Counted from the stretch's first letter, positions 9,926 to 23,051 are shown. The stretch is DNA of 39,872 bases from BD1-7 clade bacterium (GCA_902705835.1 CACSIN010000001.1:382650-422521); one strand, 5' to 3'. Notes: generated by a model from the sequence alone, not told the origin. Translations and numbers: made by a program.

Positions 9926-10535
9926 ATTTAGTAGTGAAATTGCGGCAATTGCCTCCCGCCTCTCGCTGACACTGACAGAAACACAAATTGATCAGCTCAG
10001 CAGCTATATTCAACTCTTGGCAAAATGGAATAAGGCCTACAATCTGACAGCGATACGTAATGTCGATGAAATGTTGGATCGGCATTTGCTCGATAGCTTG
10101 AGTATTGGCGCCTATATTGACGGACAACGTTTGATTGACGTTGGCACCGGAGGCGGTTTGCCTGGTTTACCGTTATCGATCGTCTACCCGGACAAACACT
10201 TCACCCTGCTGGATAGCAACAGTAAAAAAACGCGTTTTTTGAAACAAGTCGTTATGGAGCTGAATTTGCCCAACGTCGATGTTGTTCATAGCCGCGTGGA
10301 AGCGTTTCAACCAGAGAATGTATTCGATGCTGTTTTAAGCCGTGCTTTCGCCTCATTAGAGGATATGGTGGTTGGTTCTGAACACTTGTTGAGCGCAACA
10401 GGCGTCTATCTCGCGATGAAAGGGATCTGGCCGGAAATGGAGTTGCAGCCCATAAATAAACCTTATAAGGTGCAGCCTATCGACTGGCCGGGAAATGATC
10501 AGGAACGTCACCTCGTGATTATTTCTCAACAATGA
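9918..10535 (+). CDS. rsmG: 16S rRNA (guanine527-N7)-methyltransferase RsmG (GidB)
   Basis: RsmG methylates G527 of 16S rRNA using S-adenosylmethionine. The 205-residue product has the family segment [18 protein letters not shown], then RHLLDSL and the SAM-binding loop [32 protein letters not shown] and [10 protein letters not shown] follow. The start is TTG 9918, overlapping the end of mnmG; GGAG at 9904-9907 is a suitable ribosome binding site, and no better start was seen. It is co-transcribed with mnmG, and parA follows after 43 bp. Confidence 0.95.
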   Translation: MPEFSSEIAAIASRLSLTLTETQIDQLSSYIQLLAKWNKAYNLTAIRNVDEMLDRHLLDSLSIGAYIDGQRLIDVGTGGGLPGLPLSIVYPDKHFTLLDSNSKKTRFLKQVVMELNLPNVDVVHSRVEAFQPENVFDAVLSRAFASLEDMVVGSEHLLSATGVYLAMKGIWPEMELQPINKPYKVQPIDWPGNDQERHLVIISQQ

Positions 10536-10578
10536 CCATATTCCGCATCTTATCCAACACAGGTTGTAGGGGATTTAC

Positions 10579-11361
10579 ATGACCAGAGTGTTAGCTATTG
10601 CCAACCAAAAAGGTGGGGTGGGTAAAACCACCACAACAATCAATTTGGCGGCATCATTGGCGGCAACCAAAAAGTCAGTTCTGTTGATTGATCTCGATCC
10701 TCAGGGCAACGCGACAACGGGGTCTGGCGTGTCAAAACACGACCTTGAGTTATCAGCTTATGATGTGCTGATGGGTGAGGCAGCGCTGGAAGACAGCATC
10801 GTTCTCGGTTCAGAAGCCGGATATGATGTTCTAGGCACCAATGCCGATCTGACCGGTGCTGAAATTGGCATGTTAGACATGGCCGATAAAGAACTGCAGT
10901 TGCGTAATGCGTTGCAAGATCTCTCCAGTAATTATGATTTTATCCTGATGGACTGTCCGCCTTCACTCAACATGCTGACAATCAATGCATTGAGTGCCGC
11001 TGATGGGGTGATTGTACCCATGCAGTGTGAGTATTATGCATTGGAAGGCCTCACCGATTTGATGAACACCATTGAGCATGTTCGCAGCCGAGTTAACCCA
11101 GCCCTCAAGATTGAAGGCATACTGCGCACCATGTACGATCCACGCAATAGTCTGACCCGTGATGTATCGGAACAATTGGAAAGCCATTTTGGTGACAAAG
11201 TGTATCGCACTTGTATCCCGCGCAACGTTCGTCTGGCGGAGGCTCCAAGTTTTGGCTTACCTGCCATCATATACGACAAAGCATCTCGCGGAGCGATGGC
11301 CTATTTGGCGCTTGCCGGCGAAATGATTCGCAAGGAAAAGCACCAGGCGCAGCCTGCCTGA
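10579..11361 (+). CDS. parA: Chromosome partitioning ATPase ParA (Soj)
   Basis: ParA forms ATP-dependent DNA-bound gradients that move ParB-parS complexes and so segregate the new origins. The 260-residue protein has the deviant Walker A KGGVGKTTTTINLAASLA at residues 11-28 with the signature lysine. Walker A' is LLIDLDPQGNATTGSG and Walker B is FILMDCPPSLNMLTINAL. A GGGG stretch precedes the ATG. It directly precedes parB, and the rsmG-parA-parB order is standard near gammaproteobacterial origins. Confidence 0.96.
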   Translation: MTRVLAIANQKGGVGKTTTTINLAASLAATKKSVLLIDLDPQGNATTGSGVSKHDLELSAYDVLMGEAALEDSIVLGSEAGYDVLGTNADLTGAEIGMLDMADKELQLRNALQDLSSNYDFILMDCPPSLNMLTINALSAADGVIVPMQCEYYALEGLTDLMNTIEHVRSRVNPALKIEGILRTMYDPRNSLTRDVSEQLESHFGDKVYRTCIPRNVRLAEAPSFGLPAIIYDKASRGAMAYLALAGEMIRKEKHQAQPA

Positions 11362-11390
11362 GGCCCGTTTAACCGAACAGAGAGACAAAC

Positions 11391-12311
11391 ATGGCAGCAA
11401 AAAAACGGGGTTTAGGGCGTGGACTGGATGCACTGTTGAGCGCCAATTCTACCTTGGCCGAGGCCCACAAGGATGTCGACACCAGTGATCAAACACCGGA
11501 TAACGCTGCTAGCGGTAATCTGGCATCCGGTCACAGCGATCTGCGTAATATTCCGATTGAATATCTGCAGCGTGGTAAATACCAACCGCGTAAAGATATG
11601 TCGCAGCCGGCATTGGAAGAACTCGCTGCGTCGATAAAAGCACAGGGGTTGATGCAACCGATCGTTGTGCGCCCACTAGGGACCAAGAAATTCGAGATTA
11701 TTGCCGGTGAACGCCGTTGGCGAGCGAGTCAGTTGGCCGGTTTAGATACCGTGCCGGTTATCGTCCGTGATGTTGCTGACGATGCAGCGATCGCGATGGC
11801 GCTGATTGAAAACATCCAGCGCGAAGATCTTAACCCGATTGAAGAAGCCATGGCGTTGCATCGTTTGCAAAGCGAGTTTGAGCTCACCCAGCAGCAGGTC
11901 GCTGATGCGGTTGGTAAATCCCGCTCAGCGGTGACTAACTTGTTGCGCTTGATGTCATTACGCGACGATGTGCGCCGTATGCTTGAACATGGCGATTTAG
12001 AGATGGGCCATGCACGTGCACTGCTGGCATTACCGAAAGAACAGCAATCTGCGGCTGCCAGTACCGTCGTCGGTAAAGGTTTATCGGTGCGTCAAACGGA
12101 ATCTTTGGTGCGTAAGCTTTTGCAAGATGCGGAAGAGGTCGTTGAAAAAACCGAACCGGATGCTGATATTCGTCACCTTGAACAAGAGCTTTCTGAGAAG
12201 CTCGGATCGCCTGTTGCTGTGCAGCATTCAGCCAAAGGTAAAGGACGTTTAGTGATTAAATACAGCAGCCTTGACGAGCTTGATGGTGTGTTATCACACC
12301 TGCGCCGTTAA
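11391..12311 (+). CDS. parB: Chromosome partitioning protein ParB (Spo0J), CTP-dependent clamp
   Basis: ParB binds parS, loads as a CTP-dependent sliding clamp and activates ParA. The 306-residue protein starts MAAKKRGLGRGLDALL, the usual ParA-interacting N-terminus. The ParB/Srx CTP-binding fold contains KYQPRKDMSQPALEELA, the GERRWRA box and ENIQREDLNPIEEA. A helix-turn-helix follows (QQQVADAVGKSRSAVTNLLR) and then a C-terminal dimerisation region. It begins 29 bp after parA with an AGAGA ribosome binding site. The only parS-like sequence I found in the window is at 310-325. Confidence 0.96.
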   Translation: MAAKKRGLGRGLDALLSANSTLAEAHKDVDTSDQTPDNAASGNLASGHSDLRNIPIEYLQRGKYQPRKDMSQPALEELAASIKAQGLMQPIVVRPLGTKKFEIIAGERRWRASQLAGLDTVPVIVRDVADDAAIAMALIENIQREDLNPIEEAMALHRLQSEFELTQQQVADAVGKSRSAVTNLLRLMSLRDDVRRMLEHGDLEMGHARALLALPKEQQSAAASTVVGKGLSVRQTESLVRKLLQDAEEVVEKTEPDADIRHLEQELSEKLGSPVAVQHSAKGKGRLVIKYSSLDELDGVLSHLRR

Positions 12312-12374
12312 TCGATTGGTTTCTTATGCCTTGCGAACGGTATCAACGTCCGCCTTGAGGCAGATCAAAATTGC

Positions 12375-12403
12375 TTGAAGCAGTGGTTTTAAATCCCTAT
12401 AAT
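12375..12403 (+). promoter_or_regulatory. Sigma70-type promoter of the ATP synthase operon
   Basis: TTGAAG (12375-12380) and a perfect TATAAT (12398-12403) are spaced by 17 bp, about 90 bp upstream of atpI. It is the only good promoter I see before the nine atp genes. Confidence 0.6.
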
Positions 12404-12494
12404 GCGCCTCGCTCTTCTCCTCAGTTGCGCTTGTTGGTGCCTGCGGAAAGATATGAAGTAACAAAATTAGATGTAGCCGATTTAAGGCGCTGAC

Positions 12495-12908
12495 GTGGCG
12501 GATTTCGACCAAGCGACCTCCAGCAATATATCAAAACCAAGTATTCAGACTCTGATACTGGTTGATGTCGTTGTAATCGCGGTTTTATTTTCAGGAATAG
12601 CCTTTTTTGAACGTCAGTATGCTTTGGCGGCGATAACAGGTGGGCTGATCTTTTTTGTCCCGAATACCTGTTTTGCCTGGATGAGCTTTCGAGTTATGGG
12701 GGCGCGACAAATTAGACAAGTCGCCCATCGATTCTATCAGGCTGAGATGACCAAATTTGTATTGACGATGGGCCTGTTTGCCTATGCCCTGACTCAATTG
12801 CCATCGATAGACCGGATGAGTCTATTTGCTGCTTATATCGTTACTTGGCTGATTCACCAGCTGGCAGCATTTCAGATACTCGGTCGCCCGGCACGCGGTA
12901 ATTCATGA
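12495..12908 (+). CDS. atpI: ATP synthase accessory protein AtpI
   Basis: AtpI is a small membrane protein that heads many atp operons and helps c-ring assembly; it is not part of the final enzyme. The 137-residue product has four hydrophobic segments (about 22-40, 44-66, 86-104 and 109-127) and the family stretch FRVMGARQIRQVAHRFYQAE followed by MTKFVLT. The start is GTG 12495 with AAGG at 12484-12487, 7 bp away. atpB follows after about 60 bp. Confidence 0.9.
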   Translation: MADFDQATSSNISKPSIQTLILVDVVVIAVLFSGIAFFERQYALAAITGGLIFFVPNTCFAWMSFRVMGARQIRQVAHRFYQAEMTKFVLTMGLFAYALTQLPSIDRMSLFAAYIVTWLIHQLAAFQILGRPARGNS

Positions 12909-12949
12909 CCGACGTGCGCACATCGATGGCTAACGGAATTTAAAATTAA

Positions 12950-13897
<948 letters not shown>

Positions 13898-13921
13898 TTA
13901 AACGAATTACCAACTTTTTAA

Positions 13922-14197
<276 letters not shown>

Positions 14198-14255
14198 TTC
14201 GATATTGCGTAAACCGTTTTATTGAATTTAATCCAAGCAAAAGCAGAGGTGCGGG

Positions 14256-14726
14256 ATGAACATTAATTTAACATTGATTGGCCAGTCCATATCATTCTTG
14301 TTCTTCGTTGCATTTTGCATGAAGTTCGTTTGGCCTGCGATTACTAACGCAATGGCCGAACGTGCTCAAAAGATTGCTGATGGCTTGGAAGCAGCCGATC
14401 GTGCTGAGCAAGATAAAAAGCTTGCTCAAGAAGGTGCTGTTAAGAAATTAACAGAAGCCAAACACGACGCTGCGGCCATCATCGATCAAGCAAATAAGCG
14501 TGCCAACAAAATTGTTGAGGAAGCCAAGACGCAAGCCCAAGCTGAAGCCGATTTAATTAAGGCATCTGCTCAGGGTGAAGTCGAGCAAGAAGTAAACCGT
14601 GCGAAAGAAACGCTGCGTACACAAGTTGCCACTTTGGCAGTTGCGGGTGCAGAAAAAATTCTTGAAGCAACGGTTGATGCTAACTCTCATAAAGAGATGT
14701 TAGATAAGCTGGCAACCCAACTATAA
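14256..14726 (+). CDS. atpF: F1Fo ATP synthase subunit b
   Basis: Subunit b is the peripheral stalk linking Fo to F1. The 156-residue length matches E. coli. It has one N-terminal membrane helix (about 5-27, MNINLTLIGQSISFLFFVAF) and a long charged, Ala-rich coiled coil typical of b. AGGT precedes the ATG. It lies 58 bp after atpE and 12 bp before atpH. Confidence 0.96.
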   Translation: MNINLTLIGQSISFLFFVAFCMKFVWPAITNAMAERAQKIADGLEAADRAEQDKKLAQEGAVKKLTEAKHDAAAIIDQANKRANKIVEEAKTQAQAEADLIKASAQGEVEQEVNRAKETLRTQVATLAVAGAEKILEATVDANSHKEMLDKLATQL

Positions 14727-14738
14727 CGAGGTTTTCTA

Positions 14739-15275
14739 ATGGCGGAATTGAGTACTTTAGCAAGACCCTATGCCAAAGCAGCATTCGGTTTCGCTTTAGC
14801 CAATCAGAACCTCGATGCCTGGGCCAAGATGCTGAACACGCTGGCAGCGATTGTATCGAACGATAAAGTCGATGCAATTTTAAGCTCGCCAGCACTCACA
14901 TCTGAGCAACAAGTCACGGCGATCACCGCAATCTGTGGTGATGAACTAACAGAAGAATGTAAAAATTTTGTTAGCCTTCTCGCTGAAAACAAGCGTTTGA
15001 CTCTTCTTAAAGAAGTTACTGAGCAATTTGTGTCGCTGAAAGCGCAACATGAAAAGTTCTGTGACGTAGAAGTGACAAGCGCTTATGACGTTGACAGCGA
15101 AGTCGAAGAGAACCTGGCTAAAGCGCTTAGCAATAAGCTCAACTGTAGCGTGAACATTCAAACAACAGTTGATAAAGATCTAATAGGCGGCGTTGTAATT
15201 CGTGCAGGTGACTTAGTCATCGATAGCTCGGTTCGCGGTCGTTTAGCCAAACTCACTGAAGCCATGAGCTTGTAG
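14739..15275 (+). CDS. atpH: F1Fo ATP synthase subunit delta
   Basis: Delta attaches the b dimer to the top of the alpha3beta3 hexamer. The 178-residue protein begins MAELSTLARPYAKAAFGFAL, the family's N-terminal LARPYAKAAF motif, and has the C-terminal DLIGGVVIRAGDLVIDSSVR segment. It starts 12 bp after atpF with ACGAGG as ribosome binding site, and atpA follows after 18 bp. Confidence 0.96.
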   Translation: MAELSTLARPYAKAAFGFALANQNLDAWAKMLNTLAAIVSNDKVDAILSSPALTSEQQVTAITAICGDELTEECKNFVSLLAENKRLTLLKEVTEQFVSLKAQHEKFCDVEVTSAYDVDSEVEENLAKALSNKLNCSVNIQTTVDKDLIGGVVIRAGDLVIDSSVRGRLAKLTEAMSL

Positions 15276-15293
15276 GGGTTTGAGGGATATAGC

Positions 15294-16838
15294 ATGCAGC
15301 AACTGAATCCATCAGAAATTAGTGAAATTATTAAGCAGCGCATCGATCAACTCGATGTGTCTAGCGATGCAAAAAACGAAGGTACAATCGTTTCCGTTAC
15401 TGACGGTATCGTGCGTATTCATGGTCTGGCTGACGTAATGTACGGCGAGATGGTTGAATTCGACGGTGGCGTTTACGGTATGGCACTGAACTTGGAGCGT
15501 GACTCCGTTGGTGCAATCGTATTAGGTGACTATCTGTCTTTGCAAGAAGGACAGAAATGCCGTTGTACTGGACGTATTCTTGAAGTACCCGTCGGTCCTG
15601 AATTACAAGGCCGTGTCGTTGATGCTTTGGGTAACCCAATTGACGGAAAAGGCGCGATTAACGCAAAAGAAACTGATGCGATCGAAAAAATCGCACCCGG
15701 TGTAATTTGGCGTAAGTCGGTTGACCAACCTGTTCAAATTGGCCTGAAAGCCGTTGATGCGATGGTACCAATCGGTCGTGGTCAGCGTGAATTGATCATC
15801 GGTGACCGTCAGATCGGTAAGTCGGCGATTGCCGTTGATGCGATCATCAACCAAAAAGGTTCTGGCATTAAGTGTGTTTACGTTGCGATCGGTCAGAAGG
15901 CTTCTTCTGTTGCCGCGGTTGTACGTAAACTGGAAGAGCACGGTGCAATGGACCACACCATCGTGGTAGCAGCGACCGCATCTGACCCAGCGTCAATGCA
16001 GTTCTTGGCAGCTTTTGCTGGCTGTACCATGGGTGAGTACTACCGTGATCGTGGCGAAGATGCATTGATCATTTATGATGATCTGACCAAGCAAGCTTGG
16101 GCATACCGTCAAATCTCCTTGTTGTTACGTCGTCCTCCAGGCCGTGAAGCATACCCTGGTGACGTTTTCTACTTGCACTCACGTTTATTAGAGCGTGCTT
16201 CTCGTGTTTCTGAAGAATACGTAGAGCAGTTCACCAAAGGTGAAGTGAAAGGCAAAACCGGTTCTTTGACTGCATTGCCGGTGATTGAAACTCAGGCTGG
16301 TGACGTATCTGCATTCGTACCGACCAACGTAATCTCGATTACTGATGGTCAGATCTTCCTTGAAACCGATATGTTCAGTGCGGGTATTCGTCCGTCAATG
16401 AACGCCGGTGTTTCTGTATCACGTGTTGGTGGTTCTGCACAGTCAAAAATCATTAAGAAGCTGTCTGGTGGTATTCGTACCGCATTGGCTCAGTATCGTG
16501 AATTGGCTGCATTCTCGCAGTTCGCTTCCGACCTTGATGATGCGACAAAAGCACAGTTGGATCACGGTGAGCGTGTTACCGAACTGATGAAACAGAAGCA
16601 GTACGCACCTCAGAGCATTGCTCAAATGGGTGTTGTACTTTACGCAGCTAACGAAGGTTATTTGAACGATATCGAAGTCAACAAGATTCTAGACTTCGAA
16701 GCGTCTCTTCTGTCTTACATGGATTCTGAGCATAACGATCTGATGTCAGATATCGTTGCGACCGGTAAGTGGAATGACGAAACCGAAGCGACCTTTAAGT
16801 CTGCTATCGAAACGTTCAAGGCAACACAAACCTGGTAA
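15294..16838 (+). CDS. atpA: F1Fo ATP synthase subunit alpha
   Basis: Alpha forms the non-catalytic nucleotide sites of F1. The 514-residue protein has the beta-barrel domain at 1-95, the [15 protein letters not shown] segment, the P-loop GDRQIGKSA (E. coli has GDRQTGKTA), [40 protein letters not shown] and the signature [17 protein letters not shown] with the arginine near the catalytic site. The Thr to Ile and Thr to Ser changes in the P-loop keep the GxxxxGK[ST] pattern. A hairpin follows the stop codon before atpG. Confidence 0.97.
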   Translation: MQQLNPSEISEIIKQRIDQLDVSSDAKNEGTIVSVTDGIVRIHGLADVMYGEMVEFDGGVYGMALNLERDSVGAIVLGDYLSLQEGQKCRCTGRILEVPVGPELQGRVVDALGNPIDGKGAINAKETDAIEKIAPGVIWRKSVDQPVQIGLKAVDAMVPIGRGQRELIIGDRQIGKSAIAVDAIINQKGSGIKCVYVAIGQKASSVAAVVRKLEEHGAMDHTIVVAATASDPASMQFLAAFAGCTMGEYYRDRGEDALIIYDDLTKQAWAYRQISLLLRRPPGREAYPGDVFYLHSRLLERASRVSEEYVEQFTKGEVKGKTGSLTALPVIETQAGDVSAFVPTNVISITDGQIFLETDMFSAGIRPSMNAGVSVSRVGGSAQSKIIKKLSGGIRTALAQYRELAAFSQFASDLDDATKAQLDHGERVTELMKQKQYAPQSIAQMGVVLYAANEGYLNDIEVNKILDFEASLLSYMDSEHNDLMSDIVATGKWNDETEATFKSAIETFKATQTW

Positions 16839-16847
16839 GTGATCTTA

Positions 16848-16868
16848 AAGGAGAGCAACGCTCTCCTT
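16848..16868 (+). other. Intercistronic hairpin between atpA and atpG
   Basis: AAGGAGAGC (16848-16856) and GCTCTCCTT (16860-16868) form a perfect 9-bp stem with an AAC loop. No T-run follows, so it is unlikely to be a simple terminator. It may stabilise or punctuate the atp mRNA, or lower atpG expression relative to atpA, which fits the 3:1 subunit ratio. That last role is inference. Confidence 0.6.
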
Positions 16869-16896
16869 GATCGCTTCTGCGTATAGAGGTCGAAAT

Positions 16897-17757
16897 ATGG
16901 CTGGTGCGAAAGAAATACGTACACAGATATCGAGCATCAAGAGCACGCAAAAAATCACCTCAGCTATGGAAATGGTTGCGGCGAGTAAAATGCGTAAAGC
17001 TCAAGAACGCATGGAGGTTGGAAAACCTTATGCGCGTCGTATTCGCTCGGTAATTGGACACATAGCCAATGCAACACCGGAATACAAACACGCTTATATG
17101 GAAGAGCGTGAAGTAAAACGTGTTGGAATTATCGTAGTTTCATCCGATCGGGGTTTGTGTGGCGGTTTGAATACCAATGTATTCAAAAAAGCTGTCCAGG
17201 CAATGCAGGAGTATAAAGCGCAGGGCGTTGAAGTCGATGTTTGTACCATCGGTAGCAAGGCCGCAAGCTTTTTTGGTGGTTTAGGCGCGAATGTTGTTGC
17301 CGCCGCTAAAGACATCGGCGAACAGCCGGTGGTTTCTGATTTGATCGGAGCCGTTAAAGTTATTCTCGATGCTTTTACAGAAGGTAAAATCGACAAGGTC
17401 GTGCTGGTCGGTAATGAGTATGTCAATACCATGACCCAGGCGCCTCAACTCGAACAATTACTGCCTTTGGAAGCTAGTGAAGAAACCCAACGTCAACATT
17501 CATGGGATTATCTCTATGAACCAGACGCGGAATCTTTGCTGGACGGGTTACTGCTTCGCTACATTGAGTCTCAGGTTTATCAAGCAGTTGTAGAAAATGC
17601 CGCGTGTGAGCAAGCCGCTCGTATGCTGGCGATGAAAAGTGCAACTGACAATGCAGGCGACATCATTGATGAACTGCAAACGATTTATAACCGAGCTCGT
17701 CAAGCCGCGATTACTCAAGAATTGTCTGAGATCGTTGCTGGTGCAGCAGCTGTATAA
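16897..17757 (+). CDS. atpG: F1Fo ATP synthase subunit gamma
   Basis: Gamma is the central rotating shaft of F1. The 286-residue protein begins [20 protein letters not shown] and continues [16 protein letters not shown], as in E. coli. The middle has [16 protein letters not shown], and the C-terminal helix has [11 protein letters not shown]-like spacing in [19 protein letters not shown]. The frame is open to 16867, but the conserved MAGAKEI start and AGAGGT upstream place the ATG at 16897. Confidence 0.97.
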   Translation: MAGAKEIRTQISSIKSTQKITSAMEMVAASKMRKAQERMEVGKPYARRIRSVIGHIANATPEYKHAYMEEREVKRVGIIVVSSDRGLCGGLNTNVFKKAVQAMQEYKAQGVEVDVCTIGSKAASFFGGLGANVVAAAKDIGEQPVVSDLIGAVKVILDAFTEGKIDKVVLVGNEYVNTMTQAPQLEQLLPLEASEETQRQHSWDYLYEPDAESLLDGLLLRYIESQVYQAVVENAACEQAARMLAMKSATDNAGDIIDELQTIYNRARQAAITQELSEIVAGAAAV

Positions 17758-17808
17758 AGTATTTATGCTGAAACCAGAGGGTTTCAGCTCAACAGATTTA
17801 ATTTTTAA

Positions 17809-19218
<1,410 letters not shown>

Positions 19219-19254
19219 GGGCTCTTTGCAAGCAACGTACATATAGGTAAATAT

Positions 19255-19674
19255 ATGGCTATGACAGTACATTGCGACATCGTAAGTGCAGAGCAATCGC
19301 TCTTCAGTGGATTAGTTGAGATGGTCATCGCATCCGGTGACAAAGGTGAGTTGGGCATACTTTATGACCACGCACCGCTTCTTACAGAACTGATTCCTGG
19401 ACCGGTTCGGTTGATCAAGCAAGGCGGCGAAGAAGAAGTACTTTATGTATCCGGTGGATATCTAGAAGTACAACCGACTCACGTGTCGATTCTTGCTGAT
19501 ACCGCAATTCGTGCTCACGATATTGATGAAGCCGCAGCGAAGAAAGCTGAGGATGAAGCTCGTCGTGCGTTGACCAACCAGAATGCCGAGATGGACTTCA
19601 CTCGCGCATCCGTTCAGTTGGCCGAAGCGATGGCGCAAATCCGTGCATTAGAAATGCTACGTAAGAGAAGATAA
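19255..19674 (+). CDS. atpC: F1Fo ATP synthase subunit epsilon
   Basis: Epsilon is part of the central stalk and inhibits ATP hydrolysis. The 139-residue length matches E. coli. The N-terminal beta-sandwich reads [17 protein letters not shown] and [16 protein letters not shown], followed by [20 protein letters not shown] and a C-terminal helical hairpin rich in Ala, Glu and Arg. It is the last atp gene and a strong terminator lies 40 bp downstream. Confidence 0.96.
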   Translation: MAMTVHCDIVSAEQSLFSGLVEMVIASGDKGELGILYDHAPLLTELIPGPVRLIKQGGEEEVLYVSGGYLEVQPTHVSILADTAIRAHDIDEAAAKKAEDEARRALTNQNAEMDFTRASVQLAEAMAQIRALEMLRKRR

Positions 19675-19714
19675 CGTCTTATGACAGTTATTTGATGCTT
19701 ACGACATCAATTTG

Positions 19715-19745
19715 AAAAGGGCAGCCTCTGGGTTGCCCTTTTTTT
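19715..19745 (+). terminator. Rho-independent terminator of the atp operon
   Basis: AAAAGGGCA (19715-19723) pairs with TGCCCTTTT (19734-19742) around a 10-nt loop and runs into seven T (19739-19745). It closes the atp operon before glmU. Confidence 0.85.
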
Positions 19746-19766
19746 GTTTGCAAAGCCCCTAGCCCT

Positions 19767-19795
19767 TTGCCTTGCCTGTGAGTTGGCGTTAAACT
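19767..19795 (+). promoter_or_regulatory. Possible glmU-glmS promoter
   Basis: TTGCCT (19767-19772) and TAAACT (19790-19795) are 17 bp apart, just after the atp terminator and about 38 bp before glmU. Both hexamers deviate from consensus. Confidence 0.35.
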
Positions 19796-19832
19796 GGCGG
19801 CCCTCCAAGGATAGTTGTAAAGTGACTCACTC

Positions 19833-21221
19833 GTGAATTCCCAGATCGTTGTGCTGGCTGCCGGCAAAGGCAGCAGAATGAAATCCCATCTTCCTAAAGT
19901 TCTGCAACCCCTCGCAGGTCGCCCGTTATTGTCACACGTGATTGACAGTTGTTCGGTGTTACCCGGTGCGCAATTGCATATTGTAGTAGGGCATAAGGCT
20001 GAGCAAGTACGTTCGACCATCGAGCAAGAGCTCCAAAACCCGCCTGTGATGCATTGGGTTGAACAAACAGAACAGCTCGGTACCGGTCACGCAGTTCAAC
20101 AGGCATTACCAGGGCTTTCTGATGACGGCATAGCCTTGCTGTTATGCGGTGATGTGCCGCTGATATCAGCGACAACACTGCTAGAACTGTTTGATAAGGT
20201 ATCAAACACTAACATGGCGTTATTGACGATCGAATTGGATAACCCGTTTGGTTTTGGCCGAATTGTTCGTGATGACAATGGCCATGTGTGTAAGATCGTT
20301 GAGCAGAAAGATGCCAACGAAGCTATTCAGGCCATCGGTGAAATTAACACCGGTATGATGGCTATCAAGACATCGCATCTGAAACAACTGTTACCACAGA
20401 TTTCAAATGACAACGCTCAGCACGAGTATTACCTAACCGATTTAATCAGCCTTTGTGTTGAAAATGGAATTGGTGTTGAAGCGGTACAAACGAACGACGA
20501 AATTGAAGTCATGGGCATTAACGATAAAGTCCAATTGGCTTCGCTCGAACGCGCCTATCAGTATCGTCAAGCCGAAGCTCTGATGCGTGAAGGTGTGACT
20601 ATGGCAGATCCATCACGTTTTGATCTACGCGGTAAATTGACGGTGGGTATGGACGTGTTTATCGATGTCAACTGTGTCTTTGAAGGCCAAGTTGAGTTAC
20701 AAGATGGTGTCACTATCGGTGCGAACTGCATTATTGGTTCTCCAGGCGAACAAGTGACGATTAAAGCCGGGACTGAAATCAAGCCGAATTCAATGGTTGA
20801 GGCGGCGCACATTGATGAAAACTGTACCGTCGGACCTTACGCGCGGTTGCGCCCAGGCACGGTACTCAAATCCGGTGCAAAGATTGGTAATTTTGTCGAA
20901 ACCAAAAAATCGGTTGTTGGCAAAGGCTCGAAGGTCAATCATTTGACGTATGTGGGTGACACCCAAATTGGCGAATCCGCCAATATTGGCGCTGGAACGA
21001 TTACCTGTAATTACGATGGTGTGAACAAATCTGCAACCATTATCGGTGATAATGCGTTTATTGGTTCTAACAGTTCATTAGTTGCGCCAGTAGAGATTGG
21101 CGCAGGTGCGACAGTCGGTGCCGGTTCAACAATTACGCAGAGTATAGAAGATGGCGCCCTCGCCGTAGCGCGTGGACGACAAAAGAATATCCCGAATTGG
21201 CCCAGACCGAGGAAGAAGTAA
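19833..21221 (+). CDS. glmU: Bifunctional GlcN-1-P acetyltransferase / GlcNAc-1-P uridyltransferase GlmU
   Basis: GlmU makes UDP-GlcNAc, the precursor of peptidoglycan and lipid A. The N-terminal pyrophosphorylase has VVLAAGKGSRMKSHLPKVLQ and the TEQLGTGHA and CGDVPLI segments (about residues 6-110). The C-terminal left-handed beta-helix acetyltransferase has hexapeptide repeats with GPYARLRPGT, NHLTYVGD containing the catalytic His, GAGTITCNYDG and IGSNSSLVAPV. The protein has 462 residues (E. coli 456). It starts with GTG 19833; no strong ribosome binding site is visible. Its stop codon directly abuts the glmS ATG. Confidence 0.97.
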   Translation: MNSQIVVLAAGKGSRMKSHLPKVLQPLAGRPLLSHVIDSCSVLPGAQLHIVVGHKAEQVRSTIEQELQNPPVMHWVEQTEQLGTGHAVQQALPGLSDDGIALLLCGDVPLISATTLLELFDKVSNTNMALLTIELDNPFGFGRIVRDDNGHVCKIVEQKDANEAIQAIGEINTGMMAIKTSHLKQLLPQISNDNAQHEYYLTDLISLCVENGIGVEAVQTNDEIEVMGINDKVQLASLERAYQYRQAEALMREGVTMADPSRFDLRGKLTVGMDVFIDVNCVFEGQVELQDGVTIGANCIIGSPGEQVTIKAGTEIKPNSMVEAAHIDENCTVGPYARLRPGTVLKSGAKIGNFVETKKSVVGKGSKVNHLTYVGDTQIGESANIGAGTITCNYDGVNKSATIIGDNAFIGSNSSLVAPVEIGAGATVGAGSTITQSIEDGALAVARGRQKNIPNWPRPRKK

Positions 21222-23051
21222 ATGTGTGGGATCGTAGGAGCGGTTGCAAACCGTAATGTCAGCAAAATATTGCTCGAAGGCCTGAAACGACTGGAATACC
21301 GGGGTTACGATTCCGCCGGCTTGGCTGTGGTAGATGATCAAGGCGCACTAGCAGTTTGTAAGCGCCAGGGCAAAGTCGTTAACCTTGAACATGCTGTTGA
21401 AGACAACAACGTAGTCGGCCATACCGGTATTGCACATACCCGTTGGGCAACACACGGCAAGCCAAGCCAAAAGAACGCGCACCCTCATGCATCTGCAGCG
21501 CGTGTTGCAGTCGTGCACAATGGCATCATTGAGAACTTCGCACAATTACGTGAACAGTTGGAAGAATCGGGTTATCACTTTGAGTCTGATACGGATACCG
21601 AAGTCATCGTTCACCTACTGCATCAAGAATTGGCAGATGGATATAACCTGTTAGATTCTGTTCAACGGGTTATTCCTAAGCTTGAAGGCGCGTACGGTCT
21701 TGCAACATTCTCGATTGATGATCCAAACACGGTTGTCGTGGCGCGAAGCGGTAGCCCATTAGTAATTGGTGTAGGCATCGAAGAAAACTTTATTGCATCT
21801 GATCAACTGGCGTTGCGTCAGGTTACCGATCAGTTTGTTTATTTAGAAGAGGGCGATATCGCAGAAGTACGTGTCGACGGTTTTGAGATCTACCAAGACG
21901 GTACTCAAGTCGAGCGCGAAAAAGTTCAGATTACCGCTGCGGCAGATTCAGCAGACAAAGGCGAGTTTCGCCATTTTATGTTGAAAGAAATCTATGAGCA
22001 GTCGGCTGTTATCAAAGACACGTTGCAAGGACGAATCAATCAAACTGACATTGTTGAACAAGCGTTCGGTGCAGATGCCAAGTATGCATTGGAAAATGTA
22101 AAAGCGGTTCAGATTGTTGCCTGTGGCACGAGCTACCACGCAGCAACTGTGGCGAAATACTGGATAGAGCAGTACGCCAATATTGTTTGCAGTGTAGAGG
22201 TGGCTAGTGAATTCCGTTATCGCAAAGTTGTTGTTCAACCAAACACTTTGTTACTAACGATCTCTCAATCGGGTGAAACAGCAGATACGTTAGCTGCTTT
22301 ACGTTTGGCAAAAACGTTAGGCTATATCTCAACGATGACTGTCTGTAATGTTGCACAGAGCTCTTTGGTTAGAGAATCTGATATCGCACTGATGACTCAC
22401 GCCGGGCCTGAAATCGGTGTTGCATCGACTAAGGCGTTTACGACACAGTTAACGGCTTTGTTACTTCTTACCGTTTATCTTGCTAAGCATAACGGCATGA
22501 AGGCTGAAGAAGTTAAAGACATCGTTGAACAATTACATCGTTTACCTGAGTTGATTGATCAAGCCATTGAGCTAAACGATACCATCGAAAGTGTCTTTGA
22601 GAGCTTTGCCGATAAACACCACGCTTTATTCCTTGGTCGCGGCATTATGTATCCGGTAGCAATGGAAGGCGCGCTTAAGCTCAAAGAGATTTCTTATATT
22701 CACGCCGAAGCCTACCCTGCGGGTGAGTTGAAGCATGGTCCATTAGCGTTGGTTGATGACAACATGCCTGTTGTGGCTGTTGCACCAAATGATGAACTGC
22801 TGGAAAAACTGAAATCTAACCTGGAAGAAGTTCAGGCACGCGGTGGCCGCTTGTTTGTATTTGCTGACCAACATGTTGAGTTTGCATCGTCAGAAGATGT
22901 CGAGCTAATTAAGCTGCCCAATATTCCGGAAATACTGGCACCGATTATCTTTACGATCCCGCTGCAGTTGCTGTCGTATCATGTTGCCTTGTTGAAAGGA
23001 ACGGATGTTGACCAACCACGCAACTTGGCAAAATCAGTAACGGTAGAGTAG
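21222..23051 (+). CDS. glmS: Glutamine-fructose-6-phosphate aminotransferase GlmS
   Basis: GlmS converts fructose-6-P and glutamine to glucosamine-6-P, the first committed step to UDP-GlcNAc. The 609-residue length equals E. coli GlmS. The N-terminal class II glutaminase begins MCGIVGAVA with the nucleophile Cys2, and [10 protein letters not shown] follows. Two SIS sugar-isomerase domains include [20 protein letters not shown] and [11 protein letters not shown]. The end has [14 protein letters not shown] and the C-terminal [13 protein letters not shown]. It starts with no gap after glmU, so translation is coupled. Confidence 0.98.
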   Translation: MCGIVGAVANRNVSKILLEGLKRLEYRGYDSAGLAVVDDQGALAVCKRQGKVVNLEHAVEDNNVVGHTGIAHTRWATHGKPSQKNAHPHASAARVAVVHNGIIENFAQLREQLEESGYHFESDTDTEVIVHLLHQELADGYNLLDSVQRVIPKLEGAYGLATFSIDDPNTVVVARSGSPLVIGVGIEENFIASDQLALRQVTDQFVYLEEGDIAEVRVDGFEIYQDGTQVEREKVQITAAADSADKGEFRHFMLKEIYEQSAVIKDTLQGRINQTDIVEQAFGADAKYALENVKAVQIVACGTSYHAATVAKYWIEQYANIVCSVEVASEFRYRKVVVQPNTLLLTISQSGETADTLAALRLAKTLGYISTMTVCNVAQSSLVRESDIALMTHAGPEIGVASTKAFTTQLTALLLLTVYLAKHNGMKAEEVKDIVEQLHRLPELIDQAIELNDTIESVFESFADKHHALFLGRGIMYPVAMEGALKLKEISYIHAEAYPAGELKHGPLALVDDNMPVVAVAPNDELLEKLKSNLEEVQARGGRLFVFADQHVEFASSEDVELIKLPNIPEILAPIIFTIPLQLLSYHVALLKGTDVDQPRNLAKSVTVE

